NCBI GenBank assembly: GCA_002394605.1
Contig: DGUI01000005.1
Location: 1-48,421, forward strand
Length of the DNA stretch: 48,421 nt
Direction: 5' to 3'
DNA from: Mageeibacillus sp. UBA4314
GTDB lineage: Bacteria > Bacillota > Clostridia > Saccharofermentanales > Saccharofermentanaceae
Each line of letters opens with the position of its first letter. Within the stretch, counting starts at the first letter, position 1. The notes under the pieces are model-generated. The model did no database searches, was not told where the DNA came from, and was given only the letters and a program-made list of their open reading frames with translations. Of the stretch, positions 34,335-42,514 are shown piece after piece. The translations under genes and the position numbers were made by a program.

Positions 34335-34380
34335 ATGTGTTATTCAACGCACGGTATTATAGCAAAGCAAAAAATATAAA

Positions 34381-34977
34381 TCAAGCATTAATTCCCTTGT
34401 TTTTCTCTATCAGACCGAGTTCCTCGAGTTTGGCACGCACCTTGCCCATATCTTCGTAGATCGGCATCTTGTTCGCCGGATTTCTAAGCGCGAACGCGGG
34501 ATGATACGTCGTCATGATCAGATATCCGTTCTTCTCGATGAACTTGCCGCGAACATCTTTCATGACGGGCTTTGTTCCAAAGAATCCCTCATATGCGGTC
34601 GATCCGCAGAGGAGGATCACCTTTGGGCGCACCAGCATGAACTGCATGGCGAGGTTGCGCTTGCATGCTGCGATCTCTGACGGTTCAGGGCGCCTGTTCT
34701 CGGGAGGACGGCACTTGCAGATGTTGCAGATGTGGTAATCGGATCCGTCAAATCCGTATGCGTCGATCAGGCTCTGGAGAAGTCTTCCGGAGCGGCCAAC
34801 AAACGGCTTGCCTGCCGCATCCTCTTCTGCGCCGGGCGCCTCGCCGACGATCATGAGCGGAGCTTCCTTCGCCCCTCTGTAGATGACGACGTTAGCCGCG
34901 CCGTCTCTCAGGCCGCATTCCCTGCAGTTCCTGCACATGTTCTCAAATTCTGCCCATTTAGCTTCGATATCAGCCAT
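34381..34977 (-). CDS. Type 4/5 uracil-DNA glycosylase (iron-sulfur)
   Basis: Removes uracil from DNA to start base-excision repair. The 198 residues show the family's GEAPGAEED motif (45-53), the TYHPAFALRNP motif near the C-terminus and cysteines in a 4Fe-4S pattern (Cys15, Cys18 or 21, Cys89, Cys105; KCRPPENRRP between). Length is normal for UdgA-type enzymes. It is separated from tRNA-Gln by 46 bases and follows the Smr gene by 10 bases. Confidence 0.93.
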   Translation of the reverse strand: MADIEAKWAEFENMCRNCRECGLRDGAANVVIYRGAKEAPLMIVGEAPGAEEDAAGKPFVGRSGRLLQSLIDAYGFDGSDYHICNICKCRPPENRRPEPSEIAACKRNLAMQFMLVRPKVILLCGSTAYEGFFGTKPVMKDVRGKFIEKNGYLIMTTYHPAFALRNPANKMPIYEDMGKVRAKLEELGLIEKNKGINA

Positions 34978-34987
34978 GATCTGTTCC

Positions 34988-35326
34988 TCATTTCAAGATA
35001 AGTATGGATATCCCGTCGTTGCTCCTGCCCCAGTCGATGTCGGTCCTAAGCTCGCGGAACCTGGCGACCGCATCCCTGCCTGATGCTGAGAACGGCCCGA
35101 AATCCTCGCCCGGGATAAACCCGGTTATGAGCCTCCGCTGCCGGAGGACAGTTACGTGGCGCTTAAGTTCGCTCTTGATCGCGCCGCCGCTGCCGGTGCT
35201 TCCATAGCCGTGGATCACTTTCGCGTAGGGTAAGCCCTGCGCTCTGATCCTGTACAGTTCGTTGGTCAGGCGGTCCATCGCCTGCCTTGCCGAGGGAAGC
35301 CCCGTCTCGAGATTGATCGTTTTCAT
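34988..35326 (-). CDS. Small Smr-domain protein
   Basis: Protein of 112 residues starting MKTINLETGLPSARQAMDRL, which matches the conserved opening of stand-alone Smr proteins; the open frame upstream (to 35503) does not continue this similarity. The core motif is KVIHGYGSTGSGGAIKSEL, the Smr H-G-x-G loop that gives nicking or RNase activity in related proteins. No ribosome site lies before the ATG; instead a TATAAT sits 8 bases upstream, suggesting a leaderless mRNA. Divergent from the RsuA-type gene with only 37 bases between starts. Confidence 0.82.
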   Translation of the reverse strand: MKTINLETGLPSARQAMDRLTNELYRIRAQGLPYAKVIHGYGSTGSGGAIKSELKRHVTVLRQRRLITGFIPGEDFGPFSASGRDAVARFRELRTDIDWGRSNDGISILILK

Positions 35327-35333
35327 GATAAAA

Positions 35334-35357
35334 ATTATACCGCAAGTATTGTATAAT
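35334..35357. promoter_or_regulatory. Compact divergent promoter with two TATAAT boxes
   Basis: Minus-strand TATAAT at 35334-35339 (7 bases before the Smr ATG) and plus-strand TATAAT at 35352-35357 (6 bases before the RsuA-type ATG). Both distances put the expected transcription start at or next to the A of the ATG. Neither gene has a Shine-Dalgarno. Confidence 0.55.
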
Positions 35358-35363
35358 CGCCTT

Positions 35364-36074
35364 ATGCGTTTAGATAAATTGTTGGCAAATACCGGCGTCG
35401 GTACGAGAAGCGAAGTCAAGGGCATGATCCTCAAGGGCCGTGTCACGGTGAACGGCGCACTTGTGCGAGATCCCGGCTTTGACGTAAACACTGAGGATGA
35501 CATCGCTGTGAACGGTCAACAGATAGACAGCAATGAATATATCTATCTTTTGTTCGACAAGCCCGACGGAGTGCTTACTGCGATGGAGGACCCGCGGCTC
35601 GACTGCGTCGGCAACTATATCCCTGACAGCCTCAAAGGCAAGCACCTAAGTCCCGTGGGGCGCCTCGATTACCACACGACAGGTCTGCTGATCATAACAA
35701 ATGACGGCACTCTCAACCACAAGCTCACATCACCAAGATACAAGGTTGAGAAGTCATACCTCGTCACCTACGAAGGCGACGACCTGACCGGAGATATCGC
35801 CGCTGAGCTTAAGCAAGGCATCACTCTTACCGACATGGAAGAGCACACAAAACTTGCACCGGCCATGCTCGAACTTAAGGGTAACAAGACCTGCCTCATC
35901 ACCTTAACTGAAGGCAAGACACACGAGGTCAGGCGCATAATCGCACATTACGGAAGATCTGTCGTATCCTTAAGAAGGATCTCAATTGCCGGTCTCAGAC
36001 TGGACTTGGAAGAACCGGGACTTTTGCGTCCCCTGACTAAAGAGGAGTTATCTTACCTTACTGCCGCCCTCTGA
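35364..36074 (+). CDS. RsuA/RluB-family pseudouridine synthase
   Basis: Protein of 236 residues starting MRLDKLLANTGVGTRSEVKG, the S4 domain (1-50) that opens these enzymes. The catalytic block VGRLDYHTTGLLIITNDG carries Asp102, and the later EGKTHEVRRIIAHYG block is present. Probably modifies 16S U516 or a 23S site; which one is unclear. The ATG at 35364 is supported by the conserved N-terminus and the TATAAT six bases away. Its 3' end overlaps the convergent gene by 22 bp. Confidence 0.93.
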   Translation: MRLDKLLANTGVGTRSEVKGMILKGRVTVNGALVRDPGFDVNTEDDIAVNGQQIDSNEYIYLLFDKPDGVLTAMEDPRLDCVGNYIPDSLKGKHLSPVGRLDYHTTGLLIITNDGTLNHKLTSPRYKVEKSYLVTYEGDDLTGDIAAELKQGITLTDMEEHTKLAPAMLELKGNKTCLITLTEGKTHEVRRIIAHYGRSVVSLRRISIAGLRLDLEEPGLLRPLTKEELSYLTAAL

Positions 36075-37006
36075 ATAATGCTCGTCACCATCTTCTGCGA
36101 CGCTTCTATATCGGTAGTATCCCTGTTGATGCAGACGATCAGGCCTTCTTCGGTGTCAGGCCATTTCTCTTCGATGCCAAGGTTTATCGCAGACTCCTTA
36201 TCCTTCAGTCTGAATCCGATAAGGATTGGCGTAGGATCACATTCCTCCGCCTTCGTTCCGTCAGCCATCCCTATCTCCTTATAGTATGCTTCCGTAAACT
36301 CGAAAGCCTCACGCTCGCTCAGATAGACAGGCTCCGCAACAGACTTCTCCTGCGATGACAGCGAACTCCATATGCTGTCATAAACACCTTCAAGATCGTG
36401 ATAATAACCGAAATAGTACTTATATGTCATCGTATCGGTTATGAGCACGTTAGGATACGAATTCATCGCCGATGCAAAGCTCTGGTCTGCATATATGTTC
36501 TGTGTGATCTGCTGATCGTTTGGAACCACGAGATCGACATAAGTGACATACGGCTTCTTGAACTCATCCGACTTTACTGAATCGCCGAGAAGCTCCGTCT
36601 CTACATCCATATGGCCGAACACGACGATAGACACATCGTACCTGTTCGTAAACACGCTGTAGATGATGCTCACAAAGCAGACCGCGATAATGGCGATAAC
36701 AAGTATCTTGAACCACTCATAAGAAAAGAAGTTCTTCCACTCGCCTTTTGTCTTGCCTGCGATCTTCTTCTCTTTCGCGTAGGCTTCCTGCTTCGCGAGA
36801 GCTTCGTCCCTTCTTCCGCACGCGATGTTATAGACAGCGGACAGCTCATTAAGGGCTTCCTCATTCTCCTCCCCGTTCTTGCCGCGGAGGTTCTTGCTCA
36901 TCTTCCAGAACTTCTCGTCGATGATAAAATCGTTTGCATCAGAAGGAAGCCCCATGTACTCCAGGGCTTCTTCCTTTGTCATCTTCTCAAGGTCAATAGA
37001 ACTCAT
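36053..37006 (-). CDS. J-domain-like N-terminus, single TM, extracytoplasmic domain
   Basis: Protein of 317 residues, not a recognised family. Residues ~10-70 (EALEYMGLPSDANDFIIDEKFWKM, then LNELSAVYNIACGRRDEA) follow the helix pattern of a DnaJ J-domain, with LGLPxDA-like opening and a final A-Y-x-I/L...R helix, but the HPD motif needed to activate DnaK is missing. A TM helix at about 92-115 is followed by ~200 residues outside, with no repeats or cysteines of note. It follows GH3 by nine bases on the same strand. A degenerate J-like protein could be an adaptor; this is inference. Confidence 0.6.
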   Translation of the reverse strand: MSSIDLEKMTKEEALEYMGLPSDANDFIIDEKFWKMSKNLRGKNGEENEEALNELSAVYNIACGRRDEALAKQEAYAKEKKIAGKTKGEWKNFFSYEWFKILVIAIIAVCFVSIIYSVFTNRYDVSIVVFGHMDVETELLGDSVKSDEFKKPYVTYVDLVVPNDQQITQNIYADQSFASAMNSYPNVLITDTMTYKYYFGYYHDLEGVYDSIWSSLSSQEKSVAEPVYLSEREAFEFTEAYYKEIGMADGTKAEECDPTPILIGFRLKDKESAINLGIEEKWPDTEEGLIVCINRDTTDIEASQKMVTSIIQRAAVR

Positions 37007-37015
37007 TTCAGTGTA

Positions 37016-39571
37016 TCAATCTCCGGTACAGATAATACACGTTTTGAGGATATTGTAAACACATGACTGCAGATCGGCCAATGCGAGACTGCCGTCCTCT
37101 ATCGAATCAAGGATGTCCGTAATGTCAGCCTGCTCGCCGGGCATGATCCAGTCATTACCGGCATGCATGCAGAGTGCGGAAGATGAAGGCCCATACTTCT
37201 CAGGGTGTCCGAATCCTTTTGCAGCCACGGCGTCAGAAGTCGTGAACCAGTCGGTCATGACAACGCCCTTATAGCCCCACTCGTCCCTTAAGACATTCTG
37301 GATAAGATCATAATTATTTGCCGTATGCGTACCGTTCAGCAGGTTATATGATGTCATGACGGCAAGGGGCTGCGACGCCTTGACGGCGATCTCGAATCCT
37401 CTCAGATAGATCTCCCTCATGGTCTTCTCCGTGACATGTGAATTCGAGAACAGTCTGTTGTCCTCCTGATTGTTGCCGGAGAAATGCTTGATCGTCGTTC
37501 CTCTTCCCTTGTTCTTCTGAACGCCAATAGTCATAGCCGCAGCACACTTTCCTGAGATCAGCGGATCCTCCGAATAATACTCGAAATTACGTCCGCACAA
37601 AGGATTCCTGTGGATGTTCATGCCGGGTGCGAGCCAGAGATGGACATTATAGTCGATCATCTCCTCTCCGACGATATAACCCATCTCCGCGATAAGACCG
37701 GGATTCCAGGACTGAGCCAGTGCAGTCGCGATCGGGATCGCCGTGCAGTACTGGTAATAGTCAGTGCATCCGTCAGGAAGATCCGAAGGAAAATCCTGCT
37801 TGAAGAATCCGAAAACATATCCGCCGGGAACGAGCGATCCGTCGGGATAGGACTTAAAGTGCGGCTGGAGCCTCAATCCCGCGGGACCGTCAGCCAGAAC
37901 GAGCGACGGGATCCCCCTCGACTCCAGGTAATACGCCGTGGTCTCAGCTGCAGCGCCGGGAACCTGCGTTGACTGTGCACCTACCGCACTGTCATCCTTC
38001 CTGTTCCCCTCGAAAGCGCCGACGCAGAGATACGCCATCTCCTCAGGTGTCAGCTGCGCGATCAGTTCCTTAAGGTCCGCCTCACCGTTCATGACGTCGT
38101 TAAGTGTGATCCTGCCCGCACCTTCCGGAGCAGTAAACTCATCTCTCTCATCCGTGTAAGTAATATCCTCTTCAGGCATCTGATCGATGTCGAGGACAAA
38201 CTTCTCAAGGCCTGCGGTCTGCTCCCTGTCAGAAGCTTCATGGAGCGCCCTGCCCTTGCCGGGGTTAGTCAGTTCCGAGATCTCCATATCGGGAGCGAAG
38301 AGATTCTTCAGGTTTGCCGTAACGATCCTACCGGGAACATTGACTACCATGACGACCTTATTGTCAGCCGAAGACGTACCGACGCGGATCAGATAGTCGC
38401 CCTCTTCGAGCACCTTCTGTGCAGAAGCCGCATCGTATGACACTGCTTCCCTGATATCAAAGACGATATCGACTTCTTCCGATCCTCCGGGCGCGAGACA
38501 GCTTGTCTTGGCATATCCCACGAGCACCTTGAAAGGCTTGTCGATATTCCCCTCAGGCGCAGAACAGTAAGCCTGCACGACTTCCTTGCCTGAGAACTTC
38601 GAACCCGTATTCGTGACCTTGCAAGTGATAGTTATCCTGCTGCCGTCAAGCTTTGTCGCAACCGTTTCGGTATCAAAAGTCGTATACGACAGACCAAATC
38701 CGAACGGATACATCGGTTCGATCCCGAACGAATCGAAATACCTGTACCCGACATAGATACCCTCGCCATAGACTTCATCACTGTCATCCTTGCTGAACGT
38801 CGCATGATTAGGATAATCCTCATATCTCTTTGCCCATGTATCTGTTAGCTTGCCGGAAGGCGTGATCTTGCCGGACACCGCATCAGCAATGATGTCGCCG
38901 CCGAGGTTTCCGAGCTGGCTTACCGTCAATATGGCGCCTACGCCTTCGATCGAATTGATGACCGAAGTATCAATGATGCCGCCCGCATTGATGATCACCG
39001 CCGTCTTCTTATACGATGAAGCGATCTTCTTCAGGTTTGACTCCTCAGTCTCAGTCAGGAGATAATCACCCCTCTTATACTCACGGTCCTTGCCCTCGCC
39101 CGCATCTCTTGTTATCACGAACAGCGCAAGCTCCGTCTCACTGTCGATATCCGCGTCAGTAACTTCAGGCTGCTCCATAACCCCGAAAGGGTTGTCAAAA
39201 AGCCCCATCTCCGGCGCGATCTTCCTCGCCTTGGTGTACTCGTCGATCATCTTCAGATAATCTCTTGTATACACTTCAAGATCAGCATCGAACCTGTCGA
39301 GCCAACTCTTATTCGTGACCTCGAATCCGGCCCTGATAAGGCCCTCCTCGACCGGCACGTTAAACCTGCTGTTAACATCACCTGAACCTGTTCCGCCCTT
39401 GACGTAATGACGTGCTCCGTTTCCGTAGACGGCTATCTTGCCGGCACTTACCGGAAGAACATCATCGTTCTTGAGGATGACGATGCATTCGCCCGCCAGT
39501 TTCCTCACAAGTTCCATATGTTTGATCTCTTTGGCCGTGATGTCAGATGAAGTTTTAGCGTGGTAAGCCAT
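37016..39571 (-). CDS. Glycoside hydrolase family 3 with permuted domain order
   Basis: Protein of 851 residues starting at MAYHAKTSS, with GGAGG nine bases upstream (the longer frame to 39676 is not supported). The usual GH3 order is reversed: the C-terminal-type alpha/beta sandwich comes first (LAGECIVILKND near 25, KIAVYGNGARHYVKGGTGSGDV near 60), a fibronectin-III-like domain lies in the middle, and the TIM-barrel catalytic domain is last (GIPSLVLADGPAGLRLQ; nucleophile Asp774 in GVVMTDWF). Such a layout is known in beta-glucosidases of rumen Ruminococcus and Butyrivibrio. No signal peptide, so it likely cleaves imported oligosaccharides. Divergent from an AraC regulator. Confidence 0.93.
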   Translation of the reverse strand: MAYHAKTSSDITAKEIKHMELVRKLAGECIVILKNDDVLPVSAGKIAVYGNGARHYVKGGTGSGDVNSRFNVPVEEGLIRAGFEVTNKSWLDRFDADLEVYTRDYLKMIDEYTKARKIAPEMGLFDNPFGVMEQPEVTDADIDSETELALFVITRDAGEGKDREYKRGDYLLTETEESNLKKIASSYKKTAVIINAGGIIDTSVINSIEGVGAILTVSQLGNLGGDIIADAVSGKITPSGKLTDTWAKRYEDYPNHATFSKDDSDEVYGEGIYVGYRYFDSFGIEPMYPFGFGLSYTTFDTETVATKLDGSRITITCKVTNTGSKFSGKEVVQAYCSAPEGNIDKPFKVLVGYAKTSCLAPGGSEEVDIVFDIREAVSYDAASAQKVLEEGDYLIRVGTSSADNKVVMVVNVPGRIVTANLKNLFAPDMEISELTNPGKGRALHEASDREQTAGLEKFVLDIDQMPEEDITYTDERDEFTAPEGAGRITLNDVMNGEADLKELIAQLTPEEMAYLCVGAFEGNRKDDSAVGAQSTQVPGAAAETTAYYLESRGIPSLVLADGPAGLRLQPHFKSYPDGSLVPGGYVFGFFKQDFPSDLPDGCTDYYQYCTAIPIATALAQSWNPGLIAEMGYIVGEEMIDYNVHLWLAPGMNIHRNPLCGRNFEYYSEDPLISGKCAAAMTIGVQKNKGRGTTIKHFSGNNQEDNRLFSNSHVTEKTMREIYLRGFEIAVKASQPLAVMTSYNLLNGTHTANNYDLIQNVLRDEWGYKGVVMTDWFTTSDAVAAKGFGHPEKYGPSSSALCMHAGNDWIMPGEQADITDILDSIEDGSLALADLQSCVYNILKTCIICTGD

Positions 39572-39642
39572 GACTTGGTCCTCCGTTAATTTGGGGTATA
39601 TTAATAATATAAAGCAAATCCACCCCGAAATTAACAGAAAAA

Positions 39643-39670
39643 TGTGTAAATTATTGCAGTTATTTGTCAA
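39643..39670 (-). promoter_or_regulatory. Candidate GH3 promoter
   Basis: Minus strand: -35 TTGACA at 39665-39670, 16-bp spacer, TACACA at 39643-39648. The -35 is perfect, the -10 weak. It lies about 75 bases upstream of the GH3 start. Confidence 0.4.
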
Positions 39671-39676
39671 ATGCAA

Positions 39677-39705
39677 TTGAATGGTATCACGATTTAATAT
39701 ATAAT
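39677..39705 (+). promoter_or_regulatory. Promoter of the AraC-family gene
   Basis: Plus strand: TTGAAT (39677-39682), exactly 17 bp, TATAAT (39700-39705). The GGAGG site and ATG follow at 39724 and 39739. It abuts the oppositely directed GH3 -35, so the regulator could control both genes from here. Confidence 0.7.
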
Positions 39706-39738
39706 TATCACAAATTTGTTTTCGGAGGTCGTTATCCC

Positions 39739-40491
39739 ATGATCAACATTGACAAAGAGCTAACTCAGAGAATGATGGCCGAAGAAGACAAAGGCCACCG
39801 CCTTGTTGCATACAACAAAGAGATAGAATTCTATGAACTTGTTGCCAGCGGCAATACGGAGCTCCTTGAAGAGAGAATGAAGAATTTCGGCAAGGATCAG
39901 AAGATGGGCCTGCTCAGCGACGACGCCCTCCGCAACCGTAAATATCATGCGATCATCCTCGCCAGCATGTTCAGCAGATTCTGCATCGAAGCCGGCATGG
40001 ACATCGCGACTTCATACAACTTAAGTGACATCTACATCGAGATCATCGACAAGCTCACGACCGGCGAAGAGATCACCGCCATCAGCAAGAAGATGGCACT
40101 AGACTACTGCAAGAGGATGCAGAACAGCCTTAAGTCCTCCGCCATGTCGCGCAACGTTGTAGCTTCCATCGACTACATCAGAACTCATATCAGCGGCAAG
40201 CTGACAGTCGAGGACGTAGCTGATGCCATGAACCTCAACCCCAGCTACTTGAGCAAGCTCTTCAAGAAAGAGATGGGCATCACGATCAGCCAGTACATCA
40301 GGGATCAGAAGATCGCGATCGCGTGCAACATGCTCCGCCACTTAGACGACTCCAGCCTCGCGATCTCGAATTACCTCGGGTTCTCGTCGCAGAGCCACTT
40401 TATCCAGGTCTTCAAGAAATGCATTGGCATTCCGCCGGAGGAGTACAGGAAGCTCCACTACCACCAGTCCTGGATGGAGGGAGACACATAA
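39739..40491 (+). CDS. AraC-family transcription regulator
   Basis: Protein of 250 residues; start at 39739 has GGAGG at 39724-39728, while the frame extension to 39664 covers the promoter and is rejected. The N-terminal ~140 residues lack a recognisable cupin and are helical (Glu/Lys-rich). The C-terminal AraC domain (about 150-250) has both helix-turn-helix units: LTVEDVADAMNLNPSYLSKLFKKE and ISNYLGFSSQSHFIQVFKKCIG with the closing PPEEYRK. It is divergent from the GH3 gene and probably controls it in response to a sugar or its metabolite. Confidence 0.9.
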   Translation: MINIDKELTQRMMAEEDKGHRLVAYNKEIEFYELVASGNTELLEERMKNFGKDQKMGLLSDDALRNRKYHAIILASMFSRFCIEAGMDIATSYNLSDIYIEIIDKLTTGEEITAISKKMALDYCKRMQNSLKSSAMSRNVVASIDYIRTHISGKLTVEDVADAMNLNPSYLSKLFKKEMGITISQYIRDQKIAIACNMLRHLDDSSLAISNYLGFSSQSHFIQVFKKCIGIPPEEYRKLHYHQSWMEGDT

Positions 40492-40502
40492 CAGCAGATC
40501 GA

Positions 40503-40527
40503 ACGCACGGCACGCCGTGCGTTTTTA
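40503..40527 (+). terminator. Intrinsic terminator of the AraC-family gene
   Basis: Perfect palindrome ACGCACGGC (40503-40511) with GCCGTGCGT (40514-40522), followed by TTTTTATT. It lies 12 bases after the stop codon. Confidence 0.85.
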
Positions 40528-40558
40528 TTGAGAAGTTGATAGCTGATCTTAATGCCTG

Positions 40559-40742
40559 TAAACCCAAGATGCCGTCTTTGGACATTTTGGGTTTATATTT
40601 TTTATTAAAAGTAAACCCAACTTGGGCAAAACAGCCATTCCGGGTTTATTTTTGCCGAAAGATGCCCATTTTGATGACATTGTCACTTTTTCTGAGTTTT
40701 TTGTCATTTAAAATGACACGACTATGCGTTTTTAGTGACACG
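40559..40742. repeat. Hairpin arrays 6a and 6b (words TAAACCCAA and TGTCATTT)
   Basis: 6a: TAAACCCAA (40559-40567), TTGGGTTTA (40587-40595), TAAACCCAA (40612-40620), TTGGG (40622-40626), CGGGTTTA (40641-40648). 6b: TGACATTGTCA (40675-40685), TGTCATTTAAAATGACA (40702-40718), AGTGACACG (40734-40742). Both are alternating forward and inverted copies of a short word, like the other arrays but less regular. A further hairpin GCGGCT/AGCCGC lies at 40754-40777. The gap 40492-41004 (513 bases) has no credible gene. Confidence 0.7.
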
Positions 40743-40782
40743 CCTGGTATGTAGCGGCTTTTATTATTATTAGCCGCGACTA

Positions 40783-40910
40783 ACTCACCGTTATTTTTGA
40801 TTTACTCTACTTTTTTTGACGAGTAAAACCCGTTTTTGCGGTGACTCATCACAAATAAGCATTTACTCTACTTTTTTTGATGAGTAAAACCCGTTTTTGC
40901 GGTGAGTAAG
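40783..40910. repeat. Nested-hairpin array 6c (words ACTCACCG/TTTACTC, 61-bp units)
   Basis: Two tandem units; TTTACTC begins at 40801 and 40862, a period of 61. Unit 1 reads F1 ACTCACCG (40783-40790), F2 TTTACTC, R2 GAGTAAA, R1 CGGTGA. Unit 2 repeats F2, R2 and R1 (CGGTGAGT) almost identically, with a degenerate F1 region. F1/R1 and F2/R2 pair to nested stems. Confidence 0.8.
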
Positions 40911-40932
40911 ATTTCCAATCATAAACTCTTCC

Positions 40933-40999
40933 CTGTCCCCACTGTCACGCTCCCCGCCAGCGCGAAGGACAATTTCAGGAATTCTTTGGAGTCGAGCGC
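40933..40999. repeat. GTGTCCC/REP-like dispersed repeat, second copy
   Basis: CTGTCCCCACTGTCAC (40933-40948), AGCGCGAAGGACAA (40959-40972) and a 26-base stretch at 40974-40999 that is identical to 6022-6047. Only the left half of the palindrome seen at 6014-6078 is present, so this copy is truncated. It stops five bases before the transglutaminase gene's 3' end. Confidence 0.75.
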
Positions 41000-41004
41000 C
41001 CCTT

Positions 41005-42513
41005 TCACCTCACTACTACCCTGCAAGGATCAACATAATTGTTCGCTGCAAAACCTCTCAGATGCGCCGGCACGCTGATGATCAGTCGCGGGCAGTCATC
41101 GAACGCATATTTCCCGATGCTCCTGACCGAATCCGGCACGTAAACATATGCGAGTTCATCGCAGTAGTCGAATGCCTCCTGCCCTATGGTCTCAAGGCTT
41201 TCGGGCAGGTAGATATACTTCAGGTCTTCACATGTGTTGAACGCCTGATCCCTGATCGTGGTCACCGAATCAGGCAGGATGATCTCCGTAATGAGGTCGC
41301 AGTCGATGAAGCACTGATAGCCGATCGAAGTGATGTTGGAATCCGGAGCGAACACGACTTTGCTGAACCCGTTGACACCGGCCGGCATCTTGACCTCGCC
41401 GGAGCCGGAGATGGTGAGGGTGCCGTCGCGGGAGATCCTGTAGGTGGCCGAGGGGCCGCAGGAGCCGGTGCTTTCGATGCTGTGGATGGTGTCGGCGTCG
41501 AGGATCTTGTGCTTCATGGAGAAAGCCTCGAGCGACATGAGATAGTTGTTGTATGTGTAAGGCTCGTCCTTGATGACGCCGGAGACGCGCGAATTGCCGA
41601 CGAAGTGCTTGCCCCCGTCGAAAGTGGGGTCTACAAAATACCACTTGTCGCCAAGATAGACGGCGGCCCATGCGTGGTTGGCGAGCTCGCTGGCGCGCTT
41701 CGTGGAATCGGTAAGGAAGTTTTCGAAGGTCTCGGTATACCCGAACTCAACCACCGCAGGGATCTTCTGCACCCTGCACAGCGCCGCGAAAAGGTTGCCG
41801 AACCCCTCACAGATCCCGATCTTCCTCCTGATGAGCGACGCGCAGTCATCCTGGTAAACATAGTGCCCGTCCTTGAGCTGAATGTCGTCATATGCGAATT
41901 CGGAGATGATGTATGTGTATATCGCGAACACCTTATCCCAGTCGCTTGACAGTCCTGCGCAGAGGTTGTTGCTCACGTCGATCACGAGCGGATCGTTGCA
42001 GTCAACGTCGTTTTGAGCCTGAAGGCACTCGTCAAGCGACTTGGCGTCAGTCCACAGTTCGGAACACCTGGACACATTGTGATCATAGACAGGCGACTGG
42101 ACAAAGCTCAGACCGCCGTCGCCGTTCCTGGTGAGGTAGATGTCCTGAAACTCATATTCGATGTCGTCGGCCGTGTAGTAGAACGGGATGTAATAGAGCC
42201 TGCCTTCCTTGAGCTTATCAGCAAGATCGATCTCGAAATTGCCGTCATCGGAAGTCTTCGATGCTATCTGCTTGTAGGATCCGTATTCCTTTATCTTGAG
42301 CCCGACATCGGACGCGCACCCGGACTCCATGACAAGATCCTTCCCGCGTACGGAAAGGATCGTCTTGCTGCCTGTTCTGCTTGTAAATTCTATGGAATCG
42401 AAGCCGGCTTCGTCGAAAGAAACGGTACGTCCCAGGACCGTCCCCATCCCCGCTCCTGCCATGTTCAGACAGGATGCGCCGATAAGAACAGCCGCAGTGA
42501 TACCATTAAACAC
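41005..42513 (-). CDS. Secreted transglutaminase-like protein with BspA-type leucine-rich repeats
   Basis: Protein of 502 residues, GTG start two bases before the proS stop region ends (one-base gap). An N-terminal hydrophobic signal (1-28) is followed by a ~130-residue beta region, a transglutaminase-like domain with Cys235 (GICEGFGN), His280 (NHAWAAVY) and Asp295 (WYFVDPTFD), then three to four LRR_5/BspA repeats (ITEIILPDSVTTI, LKYIYLPESLETI, LAYVYVPDSVRSI). The triad is complete. Such proteins are exported and probably bind or process peptides or cell-wall material. No sortase motif or wall-binding repeats. Co-transcribed with proS. Confidence 0.85.
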   Translation of the reverse strand: MFNGITAAVLIGASCLNMAGAGMGTVLGRTVSFDEAGFDSIEFTSRTGSKTILSVRGKDLVMESGCASDVGLKIKEYGSYKQIASKTSDDGNFEIDLADKLKEGRLYYIPFYYTADDIEYEFQDIYLTRNGDGGLSFVQSPVYDHNVSRCSELWTDAKSLDECLQAQNDVDCNDPLVIDVSNNLCAGLSSDWDKVFAIYTYIISEFAYDDIQLKDGHYVYQDDCASLIRRKIGICEGFGNLFAALCRVQKIPAVVEFGYTETFENFLTDSTKRASELANHAWAAVYLGDKWYFVDPTFDGGKHFVGNSRVSGVIKDEPYTYNNYLMSLEAFSMKHKILDADTIHSIESTGSCGPSATYRISRDGTLTISGSGEVKMPAGVNGFSKVVFAPDSNITSIGYQCFIDCDLITEIILPDSVTTIRDQAFNTCEDLKYIYLPESLETIGQEAFDYCDELAYVYVPDSVRSIGKYAFDDCPRLIISVPAHLRGFAANNYVDPCRVVVR

Positions 42514-42514
42514 T

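Noticed and set aside
40323..40754. 143-codon plus-strand frame overlapping the AraC gene
   Set aside because: Out-of-frame shadow that then crosses the terminator and repeats.
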